Shown: one piece after another, positions 44,802 through 53,077 of the stretch
Numbering within the stretch: the stretch's first letter is position 1
Layout of the letters: each line of letters starts with the position of its first letter
From: Brevibacillus aydinogluensis
GTDB taxonomy: Bacteria > Bacillota > Bacilli > Brevibacillales > Brevibacillaceae
NCBI RefSeq assembly: GCF_031954365.1
Contig: NZ_JAUSVZ010000012.1
Direction: 5' to 3' (one strand)
DNA length: 64,000 bases
Program-made: the position numbers and the translations under genes
The notes under the pieces: model-generated
Database searches by the model: none
What the model was told of the DNA's origin: nothing
Seen by the model: only the letters and a program-made list of their open reading frames with translations

Positions 44802-44973
44802 GTTCTTATTCTCAAAACGATCGACCGGATAACAGTTTGCATTCGTACAATAATCTGCAACTGTAGTACTTAAGTTCTCTGACAGTTTCTGTCTTTCTTT
44901 GCGGTAAAATCTTAATTTAGAAAAGTGAGTGTTAAAAAACATGTAGATTCGTACAGACAACAAAGACTTACCC
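44802..44973. other. Gene-free stretch after Wadjet
   Basis: AT-rich, no gene and no convincing jet operon terminator. Confidence 0.4.
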
Positions 44974-45162
44974 TGCCTTTTCTGCGTTACACAGTAAACT
45001 GTCCAACGAGGACACCTGCTGATTGTCCCCAAACGTCATGCCGTCACATATGTTCCGCTGAACAGCCAGACCTGTTTGGATTATGCAATAGAGTATGAAG
45101 AGTATCACCGTCTGCATCCCTTACTCGTCAAAACGTGGACAGAAACGGAAGAGATTGAATAA
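44974..45162 (+). pseudogene. Fused remnant of a HIT/PLD-helicase cassette
   Basis: TGCCTTTTCTGC at 44974 matches the CPFC start region of the intact HIT gene (56477). After a gap and stop, 45003-45049 encodes QRGHLLIVPKRHAVTY, equal to HIT residues ~36-50. From 45050 the same frame continues as VPLNSQTCLDYAIEYEEYHR and LHPLLVKTWTETEEIE, equal to residues ~155-193 of the PLD/helicase at 57182, ending at a stop. Everything between (rest of HIT, the whole NTP pyrophosphohydrolase gene, the helicase N-terminus) is gone. So this locus once held a second copy of the three-gene cassette, since reduced by internal deletions. Confidence 0.8.
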
Positions 45163-45262
45163 AACCAGGGAAACCAGCGGAAACTGTCATTCTATCAAAC
45201 TCCCATAACCCTTGATTCAAGTGAATTTTCGGGCGCTTTCGGAAACAAGAGGAATGGCTTTA

Positions 45263-45312
45263 TTGAACTTGTCAGGCTGGGCTCGTTGGGCCGAACCCAG
45301 CCCAGCTCACCA
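45263..45312 (+). pseudogene. Decayed tRNA 3' half (attachment-site-like)
   Basis: From the anticodon arm to CCA this resembles the tRNA-Val at 34101. By hand, 31 of 39 positions match across the T arm and acceptor (GGGCTCGTTGGGCCGAACCC against GGGGTCGCTGGTTCGAACCC, both ending TCACCA). The T loop is GCCGAAC instead of TTCGAAC, so it is not functional. It marks the likely right edge of the island. Confidence 0.6.
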
Positions 45313-45325
45313 TTACATACAAGCT

Positions 45326-45354
45326 AAAACCCTTGAATTTTCAAGAGTTTTTTT
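45326..45354 (+). terminator. Terminator after the tRNA remnant
   Basis: AAAAC..TTGAA / TCAA..GTTTT hairpin with TTTTTTT tail. Confidence 0.55.
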
Positions 45355-45428
45355 AAAATATAAAAAAGATAAAGAATTTATCCGTTATTGAGGTTATAAA
45401 ATGAAATTAATGATCGGGGGGAATTAAA

Positions 45429-45806
45429 ATGGGACTGTTTGATGGTTTGATGGGGAATGCTTCTGAGGTAAATATTGCCGAGGTTCAAAAAGAATTTAGC
45501 AAAATCCTGGCCAATGGTGAGAATGTTGAAAGAGCGTACAGATTGATTCGTGATATGTTTATCTTTACAAACAAGCGTTTGATACTGGTTGATAAGCAAG
45601 GATTGACCGGCAAAAAGACGGAATATCATTCCATCCCGTACAGAAGCATCATTCATTTTAGTATTGAAACGGCGGGTACCTTTGATTTGGATGCTGAATT
45701 AAAAATCTGGATTTCCGGTAGTCCGACTCCCATTCAAAAACAGTTTAACAAGTCACTCGATATTTACGAGCTGCAGAGTGTTTTGGCCACCTATGTACTG
45801 AAATAG
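45429..45806 (+). CDS. PH-domain (bPH) protein
   Basis: 125 residues from ATG 45429 behind GGGGGG. Fits the small bacterial PH domain family (PF08000): a helical start (MGLFDGLMGNASEVNIAEVQ), strands FIFTNKRLILVDKQGLTG and TEYHSIPYRSIIHFSIE, and a closing helix. B. subtilis has similar stand-alone proteins of unknown role, possibly binding membranes or peptides. It is the first gene after the island edge. Confidence 0.8.
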   Translation: MGLFDGLMGNASEVNIAEVQKEFSKILANGENVERAYRLIRDMFIFTNKRLILVDKQGLTGKKTEYHSIPYRSIIHFSIETAGTFDLDAELKIWISGSPTPIQKQFNKSLDIYELQSVLATYVLK

Positions 45807-46271
45807 TTTGGCTGAGCAGGAGGTTCGCATAGCAATTATTATTTAAGAAGAAACCAGAACAGACAGGGAAATCCCCTGTCTGTTCGCCTACAATTGATAC
45901 CTTGTACTATAAATCCGTATCTGATACGTGTAAAAAGGCTTTGGTGCCAATGCCTCGCCGCAAATCCGTTCATTTTATTCTCCCGCACAAATTCAATGCA
46001 TTTCACTCTGAATTTCCTGTTACCAAACTCGTACGTTCCCACAAAGTGACCAATACAATGTGCCAGCGAGATTTGAGCGGAAACCATCACACATGACACC
46101 GCGGACTTTGTCTACAGACTGTAACCCCTGGGAACGCAGGGGGTTTTTTTATGGTCCGGCAAAAAAATCAGGGGGAAGCTGAGAATCATTGCGAACTGCC
46201 TTTATGATCTTTATAATCTTTCTGTTGGAAATACGGAAGTGCGTAAACCTCCAGGCGGGAAGAGGGACATG
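45807..46271. other. Gene-free stretch with hairpin and repeat end
   Basis: No supported gene. A perfect 12-bp hairpin GAACAGACAGGG / CCCTGTCTGTTC lies at 45857-45885. At 46105-46121 ACTTTGTCTACAGACTG matches the terminal motif of repeat copy B (ACTTTGTCTACACGCTG), and it abuts a strong terminator (46123-46150, CCCCTG/CAGGGG plus TTTTTTT), just as in copies A and B. The rest of the repeat is not recognisable here. Confidence 0.55.
46123..46150 (+). terminator. Terminator upstream of the glycan genes
   Basis: AACCCCTG / CAGGGGGTT hairpin with TTTTTTT tail. Confidence 0.8.
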
Positions 46272-47216
46272 ATGAGTATGGGGAAGCGTCTGCTTTTTTT
46301 TGTGTGTAAACTGATGTTGTTTGCCGCATTTGTGGGATTGTGCGTGTTCTTTTTGGATCTGAAGGCGATAAACAGACAGCTCCTCACATTGCTTCACCAT
46401 CCGTTTACGCTTGCGGGGATGGCGCTCCTCTACGGGATGGCCTTTTGTCTCAGAGCGTTTGCCTGGAAATGGTATGTGAATAAGGATGTCGCGTTTTCTG
46501 TCTTTTTGTATGCGCAATTCTACAGTTTGTTCATCAATCACGTTTTGCCCGTCAAGGCAGGGGACGCTGTGCGGATTGGATTGCTGGCGAAAGAAAAGGA
46601 TGTGCAGTGGGATGAATCCCTGCATTCTGTCGTGGTGATGCGATCGCTTGATCTGTTGGTACTGGCGGCATATGCGGGGATCGGCGTCTTCTGGATGGGG
46701 CTCGCATACGCGTGGACGACTCTGTTTCTGGTCGCTGGTATCGGGGCAGCAGGTCTGGTTGTTTTGCTCCGCTGGGGGATGAAAAAGCCCTTGCTGAAAA
46801 AACATGTGCAGATCGTCAAAACAGCCTTTACGGGCCCCAAAGGATGGTTCATCTGTGCGGCGATTGCTGCCAGCTGGGGGCTGGAAGCGTTTGTTGTGCT
46901 GGGAGTGACGAATGCCTTGTCCATCGATCTTTCCGTACTGAAAGGTCTCTGGGTAAACAGCATGACGATCGCAGGGCAGCTGTTTCATTTTACGCCTGGC
47001 GGGTTGGGTACGTATGAGAGTGTCATGACGTTTTCGCTGGTGACTGCTGGTGTGGGCTGGCAGCAAGCATACGAGGTGGCATTGCTGACGCACGGATGGA
47101 AGTTTGCCTTTTCCTATCTGGCAGGGCTGTGGGCGTGGATCGCTCTCCCCATACCATGGAGCGAATTGAGAAGTTGGATCAGCAAGAATCGGAACAGAGG
47201 TGAGAGCAATGGATAA
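46272..47216 (+). CDS. Lysylphosphatidylglycerol-synthase-like flippase domain protein
   Basis: About 314 residues from ATG 46272 (GAGGG just upstream; 46269 and 46278 are alternatives). Seven or eight helices match the LPG_synthase_TM/UPF0104 family: FYSLFINHVLPVKAGDAVRI is the hallmark, then HSVVVMRSLDLLVLAAYAG and HFTPGGLGTYESVM. Stand-alone members are thought to move lipids or lipid-linked sugars across the membrane. It overlaps the UDP-glucose dehydrogenase gene by 8 nt, which supports a glycolipid or polysaccharide role. Confidence 0.85.
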   Translation: MSMGKRLLFFVCKLMLFAAFVGLCVFFLDLKAINRQLLTLLHHPFTLAGMALLYGMAFCLRAFAWKWYVNKDVAFSVFLYAQFYSLFINHVLPVKAGDAVRIGLLAKEKDVQWDESLHSVVVMRSLDLLVLAAYAGIGVFWMGLAYAWTTLFLVAGIGAAGLVVLLRWGMKKPLLKKHVQIVKTAFTGPKGWFICAAIAASWGLEAFVVLGVTNALSIDLSVLKGLWVNSMTIAGQLFHFTPGGLGTYESVMTFSLVTAGVGWQQAYEVALLTHGWKFAFSYLAGLWAWIALPIPWSELRSWISKNRNRGESNG

Positions 47217-48513
47217 GGTTGCCGTGTTGGGAGCGGGTTATGTCGGATTGACAACAGCGGTCGGCCTTTCTGCTTTTGGATGGCCTGTCGTTTGTACCGA
47301 TGTGGACAAGGAGAAGATCGAATCGCTGAACAAAGGGCAGGTTCCTTTCTTCGAACCGGGACTGGAAGAATGGATGGCCCAGAGTATGCAGAAGGGACTG
47401 TTGACGTTTACACCCGATGCTTCCATTGCAATTCGATCCGCTGATGTCATTTTTGTCGCGGTGGGAACCCCCAGTCTCCCTGATGGCAGCGTCGAACTGT
47501 CCGACCTGTTCGCAGCCGTGTCCACCATCAGCGAACACATGACGGAAGACAAACTGATCGTGATCAAGAGCACAGTCCCGCCGGGCACGACCCAGCGAGT
47601 GAAGGAATTTCTCGGGGAACGGCTGGCGGGCATTTGTTCTTTTGAGGTGGCGACCAACCCTGAATTTTTGCGGGAGGGATCGGCCATCGCCGACTTTATG
47701 CGGCCTGATCGCGTTGTGATCGGGACGGATCGCTCTGCTCCAATCGAGCGGTTGCAGCGGATCTATCAGCCGTTGATTGAACGCGAGGTACCGTTTATCT
47801 ATACCAACTTTCAGACAGCAGAGATGATCAAATACAGCGCAAACAGCTTTCTGGCGATGAAGGTAGCGTTTATCAATGAGATTTCCAGAGTGTGTGATCT
47901 GGTCGGTGCAGATGTCTTGACAATCGCTCGGGCGATTGGCCAGGACCCTCGTATTGGTCCGGCTTATCTTCAACCGGGTCCTGGTTACGGGGGCTCCTGC
48001 CTGCCAAAGGACACGGCAGCCTTTGCGCACTTTTTCCGCGAGAGGGGGATGCCCCTGCCGATCATCGAAGCAGTGATGGAGAGCAACCGCATGCAGCATC
48101 GCTACGCTGTCCAGAAGATCAGCGATTATTACAACACCCTGGACGGCATCAAACTTGGCGTGCTGGGAACAGCCTTCAAAGGGGGAACCAGCGACATGCG
48201 CCAATCCCCGGCAATTCCCATCATCAACCAACTGCTGCAGTTGGGGGCAGAACTGACGCTGTATGATCCGCAGGCGCTGGATGAGGCCAGGCAGCTGTGG
48301 GGAGATGCGTGTCTCTACGCCGAAGACGAGTACGAAGCAGCGGCCGGCCAGGACGGAATCGTAATCGTCACAGATTGGCCATCGTTTCGCCAACTTGATT
48401 TGGACAGAGTAGCTCAGGCCTTGTCGCGCAAGGTTATGTTTGATTTTCGCTCTCTTTATCAACGAGCGAAACTGGAGCAGATGGGGTTCGATTATATAGC
48501 GATTGGCCGATAA
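47209..48513 (+). CDS. UDP-glucose 6-dehydrogenase
   Basis: 434 residues from ATG 47209, SD GAGGTGAG. N-terminal Rossmann NAD fold (VAVLGAGYVGLTTAVGL), KSTVPPGTT, EFLREGSAI substrate loop, KYSANSFLAMKVAFINEI with the structural Lys, and catalytic Cys in PGPGYGGSCLPKDT near residue 265. It makes UDP-glucuronate from UDP-glucose with two NAD+. The epimerase at 53074 could use the product to make UDP-galacturonate. Translationally coupled to the flippase-like gene. Confidence 0.92.
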   Translation: MDKVAVLGAGYVGLTTAVGLSAFGWPVVCTDVDKEKIESLNKGQVPFFEPGLEEWMAQSMQKGLLTFTPDASIAIRSADVIFVAVGTPSLPDGSVELSDLFAAVSTISEHMTEDKLIVIKSTVPPGTTQRVKEFLGERLAGICSFEVATNPEFLREGSAIADFMRPDRVVIGTDRSAPIERLQRIYQPLIEREVPFIYTNFQTAEMIKYSANSFLAMKVAFINEISRVCDLVGADVLTIARAIGQDPRIGPAYLQPGPGYGGSCLPKDTAAFAHFFRERGMPLPIIEAVMESNRMQHRYAVQKISDYYNTLDGIKLGVLGTAFKGGTSDMRQSPAIPIINQLLQLGAELTLYDPQALDEARQLWGDACLYAEDEYEAAAGQDGIVIVTDWPSFRQLDLDRVAQALSRKVMFDFRSLYQRAKLEQMGFDYIAIGR

Positions 48514-48528
48514 TTTTTTCTTTGCTAA

Positions 48529-48587
48529 TTGACAACGAGTCTCATTATCTTTACAATGAGTTTTGCTGAGAGTGATAATGATTATCA
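48529..48587 (+). promoter_or_regulatory. Promoter with Fur box
   Basis: TTGACA (48529-48534), 17 nt, TACAAT (48552-48557) is a strong promoter. Just downstream, TGATAATGATTATCA (48573-48587) is a near-perfect classic Fur box. A CTCATT...AATGAG inverted repeat surrounds the -10 itself. Fur with iron would block transcription of the following genes, so they should turn on when iron is scarce. Confidence 0.85.
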
Positions 48588-48617
48588 ATAAAACGCACCT
48601 TAGGGGGACCTCGTAAC

Positions 48618-49793
48618 ATGAAACCGGTAAAAGTTCTTTCCACGACTGCTTTGGTCATGAGCCTGCTGCTTGCTGGATGCGGTGACAAGCCTGCGGCGCA
48701 GCCTCAAGACAATGCGCAGACCCAAACGACACAACAACCGGCTGCGCAAGAGGAGGCCAGGAAATCTGCGGTTGCTGATCTTGTCGGTGCAACCAAAGAA
48801 CTGGTAGGAGTCTTGAAAGCAGAACAAGTGGATTGGGACAAAGCGATCAAACTGTACGACGAAAAATTAAAATCTCATGTTCAATCCATGGATGAAGCGA
48901 ACAGTGCACAAGTAAATGAACAAATCACTGCTGCTTTGAACGCAGGCAAGGACGGTCAGCTGCCGGCAAAAGTTGTTGCCCAGATCGGCGATAAATTGCT
49001 GCAAAAAGTAGCGTTCCTTTCCATTCGCAACGAGTTCAAGGGAGCAAATGATCAATTCGCCAACAAAGACGAAGCGAAAAAGGAATTGGGCGAAGCAAAA
49101 GAATATTATGACGGCGTGCTGAAAGCGATGATCGAGAAGCGCGACAATGCGTATGAAACGCAACTCGTCAGCGCAATTGACGCCGGTTTTGCCGAGATGG
49201 AAGGCGCCATTGAAAAAGGCGACAATCTCGCGTTTAACCTTGGCAAGCAAGTCGTCGACAAATCCATCATGAAAGCATTCTACCTGGCATCGGGCGCTGA
49301 AAAAGGATACGCCTACAAGATTGAGAAACTGGTGAAAGAAGGCAAGGCGGATGACGCGAGAGTAGGTCAGGCAGAAGGCTGGGCGTTTTTCCAATCCCTA
49401 CAGTCCTACCTGGAGAAACACGACAAAAAAGATGCCGATTTCATTAACAGCCAGTTCGATCTCTCCAACGACGTGAAAAACGTCAAAGGCGACACAATCA
49501 ATCAAGCGTATGTGCGCGCGATTGCGAAGACAGCCAAGAGTGAATATGAAGCGTCTGTTGAAAACTGGGGCAACGACAAGGCAGCAATCACCGCGCTCGA
49601 AGGAGCTCTGTTCATCGATATGATCAAGACGGATCTGCCGAAGGCTCTCGGCAGTGCGGAGAAAGCGGATGCCCTCCAGAAACTTGCGCAGCAGTATCTT
49701 GACGCCGTAAAAGCTCAGGACAAGGCAAAAGCAGATGAGAGTTTCAAACAGATCAAGCCTGTGCTCGACTTGCTTGAAAAATACGGGAAATAA
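48618..49793 (+). CDS. Iron-regulated lipoprotein of unknown family
   Basis: 391 residues, SD AGGGGG. Signal peptide with lipobox (SLLLAGC), then a Gln-rich linker and a long, acidic, all-helical body with repeat-like segments (LYDEKLKSHVQSMDEANSAQ; LPKALGSAEKADALQKLAQQ). No known binding motif is obvious. First gene behind the Fur box and in a run with an FTR1 permease, so an iron-binding or iron-delivery surface protein is likely, comparable in role, not sequence, to EfeO. It is 42 nt from the next gene. Confidence 0.72.
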   Translation: MKPVKVLSTTALVMSLLLAGCGDKPAAQPQDNAQTQTTQQPAAQEEARKSAVADLVGATKELVGVLKAEQVDWDKAIKLYDEKLKSHVQSMDEANSAQVNEQITAALNAGKDGQLPAKVVAQIGDKLLQKVAFLSIRNEFKGANDQFANKDEAKKELGEAKEYYDGVLKAMIEKRDNAYETQLVSAIDAGFAEMEGAIEKGDNLAFNLGKQVVDKSIMKAFYLASGAEKGYAYKIEKLVKEGKADDARVGQAEGWAFFQSLQSYLEKHDKKDADFINSQFDLSNDVKNVKGDTINQAYVRAIAKTAKSEYEASVENWGNDKAAITALEGALFIDMIKTDLPKALGSAEKADALQKLAQQYLDAVKAQDKAKADESFKQIKPVLDLLEKYGK

Positions 49794-49835
49794 TGTAACA
49801 GAATAAGAAAAGTGGATTTGCAGGGGGGCTGGGTA

Positions 49836-50600
49836 ATGTCTTATGCACGTAAGTTCATGTCCTCCCTCTTTGCTTTGTTATTGGCGGTGTTTACGCTTGT
49901 GCCGCATGCGGCGTTCGCGTATTCATACGGCAATCCAAACGAAGAGGCTGTGGCAGAGAACTACAAACAAGTCGTGGCAAAACTGAATCAAACGCCGGCT
50001 GACTACGCAGGAGCTTCCAAGACCTTTGAGAGCATCAAACAGGAACTGGACATGCACATGGGGCCGGAGCCGAGTCAGGCGATCACGCAAGCGTTGCAGG
50101 CCCAGGATAAACAGGCTGCAATCAGTGCGTACCAGAAGACGCTTGTGTTAAACGTTGCAAGGCGCCTGGAAAGCGCGGAGAAGGAATTCGCCAACTATCA
50201 GCAGAGCAAACTGCTGCTTGCCAAAGCGTTGGCTACCTATGATGCCCTTTCCCCTGTCATCAAGGGAAAAGATGCGGCATTGGATCAGAAAGTACGGGAA
50301 AGTTTTGATCTGACACTGCAGGCGTTGGGGAATCCCGGGCTGTTCGGGGTTGGCGTGAAGGAACCGGATCAGCAGGCGTTCATCACTCACAAGGATGAGA
50401 TCTTGCAAAGCCTTCAGACATGTTTCAACATGCCTGAATTGAAAGTGGGGCATTTCACACCTGGGCAAGGTCCGGGAAATGAAGTGGGGAACGATACCTC
50501 CACCATAACAGACAATCTAAAGAATTGGCTGCCGCTTGTCCTGATCGTGCTCGTGATCTTGTTCATCGTTGTTCGCACGATGCAAAAACGGCGCACATAA
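49836..50600 (+). CDS. Secreted, C-terminally membrane-anchored helical protein
   Basis: 254 residues from ATG 49836 with GGGGGG upstream. Sec signal peptide (SLFALLLAVFTLVPHAAFA with an AxA-like site), a helical extracellular part of ~180 residues (TFESIKQELDMHMGPEPSQA), and one C-terminal membrane helix with basic tail (LPLVLIVLVILFIVVRTMQK, RR). The extracellular part resembles the soluble domain some FTR1 permeases carry. Probably an accessory part of the iron uptake machine. Exact family not recognised. Confidence 0.7.
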   Translation: MSYARKFMSSLFALLLAVFTLVPHAAFAYSYGNPNEEAVAENYKQVVAKLNQTPADYAGASKTFESIKQELDMHMGPEPSQAITQALQAQDKQAAISAYQKTLVLNVARRLESAEKEFANYQQSKLLLAKALATYDALSPVIKGKDAALDQKVRESFDLTLQALGNPGLFGVGVKEPDQQAFITHKDEILQSLQTCFNMPELKVGHFTPGQGPGNEVGNDTSTITDNLKNWLPLVLIVLVILFIVVRTMQKRRT

Positions 50601-50603
50601 GAG

Positions 50604-52118
50604 ATGAATGTCCTGCTTCCGTTTGGAATCGCGTGCTTGGCCTTTGTGATCCGCCTGCCATTTCTGGCACATGGACCGGCTGGCTGGGATGATGTTGACT
50701 TCGCCCTTGGCGTGGACAATTACGATCTGTCGCTGATGCAGCCGCATTTTCCCGGCTATCCGGTATACATGTTGGTTGCCATTGGCTTCGCGCGTTTGAT
50801 CGCGAATCCGTTTTTGGCGCTGTCCCTTTTATCTGCTCTTGCGAACGCTTGCACAGTGTTCCCGCTGTATTCGATTGTCAAGCGGTGCAGCCGTCAGCGG
50901 ACAGCTGTCTGGGTGGCGGTTCTTTGGGCAGTAAACCCGCTTGGCATGGTCTTGGGAACCCAACCGCTTTCGGACAGCTTCGGTAATTTGCTGGCTGTCT
51001 GGCTCGTAGCTGCCTCATTGGTCGTGGTTGACCCTGGTTTGGCGGAGAAAAAGCGGGCACTGGTACTGGTGTTCTCGGGAATCCTGCTGGGCTTATTGTA
51101 CGGCGTGAGGATCTCGTACCTGCCATTGGGAGCCGTGTTTGCCTGGGCATTGTACGTGTACGGCAGGGATACCCGGCGGTACGGCGATGTTGTCAGTGCA
51201 ATCGTTTCTTCATTATTGGTCAATCTGTTGTGGCTGTACGGATTGGTGCTGAATGTGGGAAGCCTCACAGGTTTCTGGAGGTTGGCAGCAGCATTCACAG
51301 AAGGTCATTTTTCCGATTGGGGAGGAGCGTACACAGGAAGCCATGCGGGAGAGCGACTTCTCTATTGGATTGGGCGGCATTGGTTTGCCGCCGGGCTGGG
51401 TGCGCCGTGGAACGAGCAGAACTCATGGTTCAGCTATCTCATCCTGATTCTTGTTTGTGCGGGAATCACGGGGGGTGGAATAGCGGCAGGAAAGACGCGC
51501 TGGTTACAAACAGGGAACAAGGAACACATCGTGTTGCTTTTCCTGTGGATCGTTCCCTATCTCCTCTGGGCCTTTTTTGCCCAGAATGTCGAGAAGCCTC
51601 GTCATATCCTGCCATTGATGATTCCATTGATCTGGGGCATTGTCTGGGGCTTGCAGCAGTGGAGGCGGTTCTCCCCCATCTTGTTGACAGCACTGGCCGC
51701 AAGTACGGCTGCCGTGGGTGTCATCCAGGTCCGTGAGCAGCCAGTGACGGATTCACCAATGGCACAACTCGCCCATTATGTGGCACAAGCTGATCGTGGT
51801 GAATCGAGTATCATTTATACGTATGAAGAAGAACGCGTCATACGTTACCTTTATCCTTCTGTTACAACTGTCCGGCTCAGGAAGTGGTCCGATTTTCAGG
51901 CCTCCATCCTTGCGTATTCCGTGCTGCCCGATCATGTTTATTTGACAGATCGTGTATTGGACGGATTTCACAATGAACAGCTGAAGGAATATGTGAAGGA
52001 AGCAGCCCGATTTCGGGGAAATGAGTGGCTCTATCCCACGTACCATGACATCGTATTATACGAAGTTCGTCAGGATAAAAGACAAGAGTGGATCAGACTG
52101 ATCAAGACCGGGCAGTAG
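50604..52118 (+). CDS. GT-C fold membrane glycosyltransferase (ArnT/PMT-like)
   Basis: 504 residues, about 11 helices, starting 3 nt after the previous stop. The first outer loop has the acidic GT-C motif (GPAGWDDVDFALGVDNYDLS) and QPHFPGYPVYM; NPLGMVLGTQPLSDSFGNLL follows. GT-C enzymes use polyprenyl-phosphate sugars as donors outside the membrane. With the GT2 enzyme at 55459, which could make such a donor, it may glycosylate a lipid or the iron lipoproteins. Acceptor not known. Confidence 0.78.
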   Translation: MNVLLPFGIACLAFVIRLPFLAHGPAGWDDVDFALGVDNYDLSLMQPHFPGYPVYMLVAIGFARLIANPFLALSLLSALANACTVFPLYSIVKRCSRQRTAVWVAVLWAVNPLGMVLGTQPLSDSFGNLLAVWLVAASLVVVDPGLAEKKRALVLVFSGILLGLLYGVRISYLPLGAVFAWALYVYGRDTRRYGDVVSAIVSSLLVNLLWLYGLVLNVGSLTGFWRLAAAFTEGHFSDWGGAYTGSHAGERLLYWIGRHWFAAGLGAPWNEQNSWFSYLILILVCAGITGGGIAAGKTRWLQTGNKEHIVLLFLWIVPYLLWAFFAQNVEKPRHILPLMIPLIWGIVWGLQQWRRFSPILLTALAASTAAVGVIQVREQPVTDSPMAQLAHYVAQADRGESSIIYTYEEERVIRYLYPSVTTVRLRKWSDFQASILAYSVLPDHVYLTDRVLDGFHNEQLKEYVKEAARFRGNEWLYPTYHDIVLYEVRQDKRQEWIRLIKTGQ

Positions 52119-52150
52119 CAGGTTCATGACAGCATGCGGAGGTGAACGGG

Positions 52151-53077
52151 GTGGAATTGCAAGCATTTTTGATTACCTTTCGAGAAGCGCTGGAGGCATT
52201 GTTAATCGTCGGAATTATTACCTCGTATCTAAAGCGGGTAGATCATCCGGAGTACGTCAAGCACGTCTGGCTCGGCGCATCGCTCGCGATTGTTGCCTCT
52301 TTGGGGATGGCACTGCTCTTCCAGGTCGTGCTGGACGGGTTCGCCTCAATGGGTTCCCAGAACTATATGAAAGCAGGGATCATGCTCGTTTCCGGAGTTT
52401 TGCTGACCCAAATGGTGTTCTGGATGGCGGAGCAATCCAAGGAAGTCTCCGGCAAGTTGCAGGGAAAATACAGCCAGTTTATTACCACCGGTAATGTCGT
52501 CGGCATGGTGGTTCACGCTTTTCTCGTCGTTCTTCGCGAAGGTGTGGAGACTGTCTTTTTCTTCGCCGCGATTACGGGCGGAGACATCGGCAAAGCCATG
52601 CAGACATGGGGTTCATTTGCCGGTATCCTTCTGGCTGCTGTCGTGACCTACTTCTTTTTCAAAGGCACGATGCGGATTCAGCTCAAGACGTTCTTCAAGA
52701 TTACGGGTGTATTTATCGTTTTGATCGCCGCAGGATTATTCGTCCAGGGGTTTTCCATCCTTCAGGACATGCATGTCATCGGCTCTGTGACGCCGCAATT
52801 GTATGATCTGACGTGGTTTATGCCGGAGCATCCCATCGATGAAGAACATTACATCCGGGATCACGGTCAAGAACCGCTCATTTCCGGGCAGGTTGGTATT
52901 TTCCTGAAGGCGCTGTTCGGGTACTCGTCCTCACCTTCGCTCGAAGAGTTCTTGATTTATTGGGGATATTTCCTGGTATTGTATTTGCTGCTGCGCGGTC
53001 GCGGAGAGCACAAACCTGAACTGCCGCAAGGGAAGACACGTGAACAGACTGTACAGACAAAGGAAGTAAAAGCATGA
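52151..53077 (+). CDS. FTR1-family iron permease
   Basis: 308 residues from GTG 52151 with GGAGGTGA upstream. Seven helices with both REGLE-type iron motifs: LITFREALEALLIVGI in helix 1 and LVVLREGVETVFFF in helix 4. FTR1/EfeU permeases import iron, usually with an oxidase or EfeO/EfeB partners. Neither EfeO nor EfeB is here; instead two unfamiliar extracellular proteins precede it. The C-terminus is a long hydrophilic tail. The epimerase gene overlaps its stop by 4 nt. Confidence 0.9.
   Translation: MELQAFLITFREALEALLIVGIITSYLKRVDHPEYVKHVWLGASLAIVASLGMALLFQVVLDGFASMGSQNYMKAGIMLVSGVLLTQMVFWMAEQSKEVSGKLQGKYSQFITTGNVVGMVVHAFLVVLREGVETVFFFAAITGGDIGKAMQTWGSFAGILLAAVVTYFFFKGTMRIQLKTFFKITGVFIVLIAAGLFVQGFSILQDMHVIGSVTPQLYDLTWFMPEHPIDEEHYIRDHGQEPLISGQVGIFLKALFGYSSSPSLEEFLIYWGYFLVLYLLLRGRGEHKPELPQGKTREQTVQTKEVKA

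Noticed and set aside
34177..45312. An integrase or transposase to explain the island
   Set aside because: All frames in the island were considered; none has tyrosine- or serine-recombinase or DDE motifs.
45839..46099. An 86-codon minus-strand frame
   Set aside because: Runs through a perfect 12-bp hairpin, has odd composition and no ribosome site.
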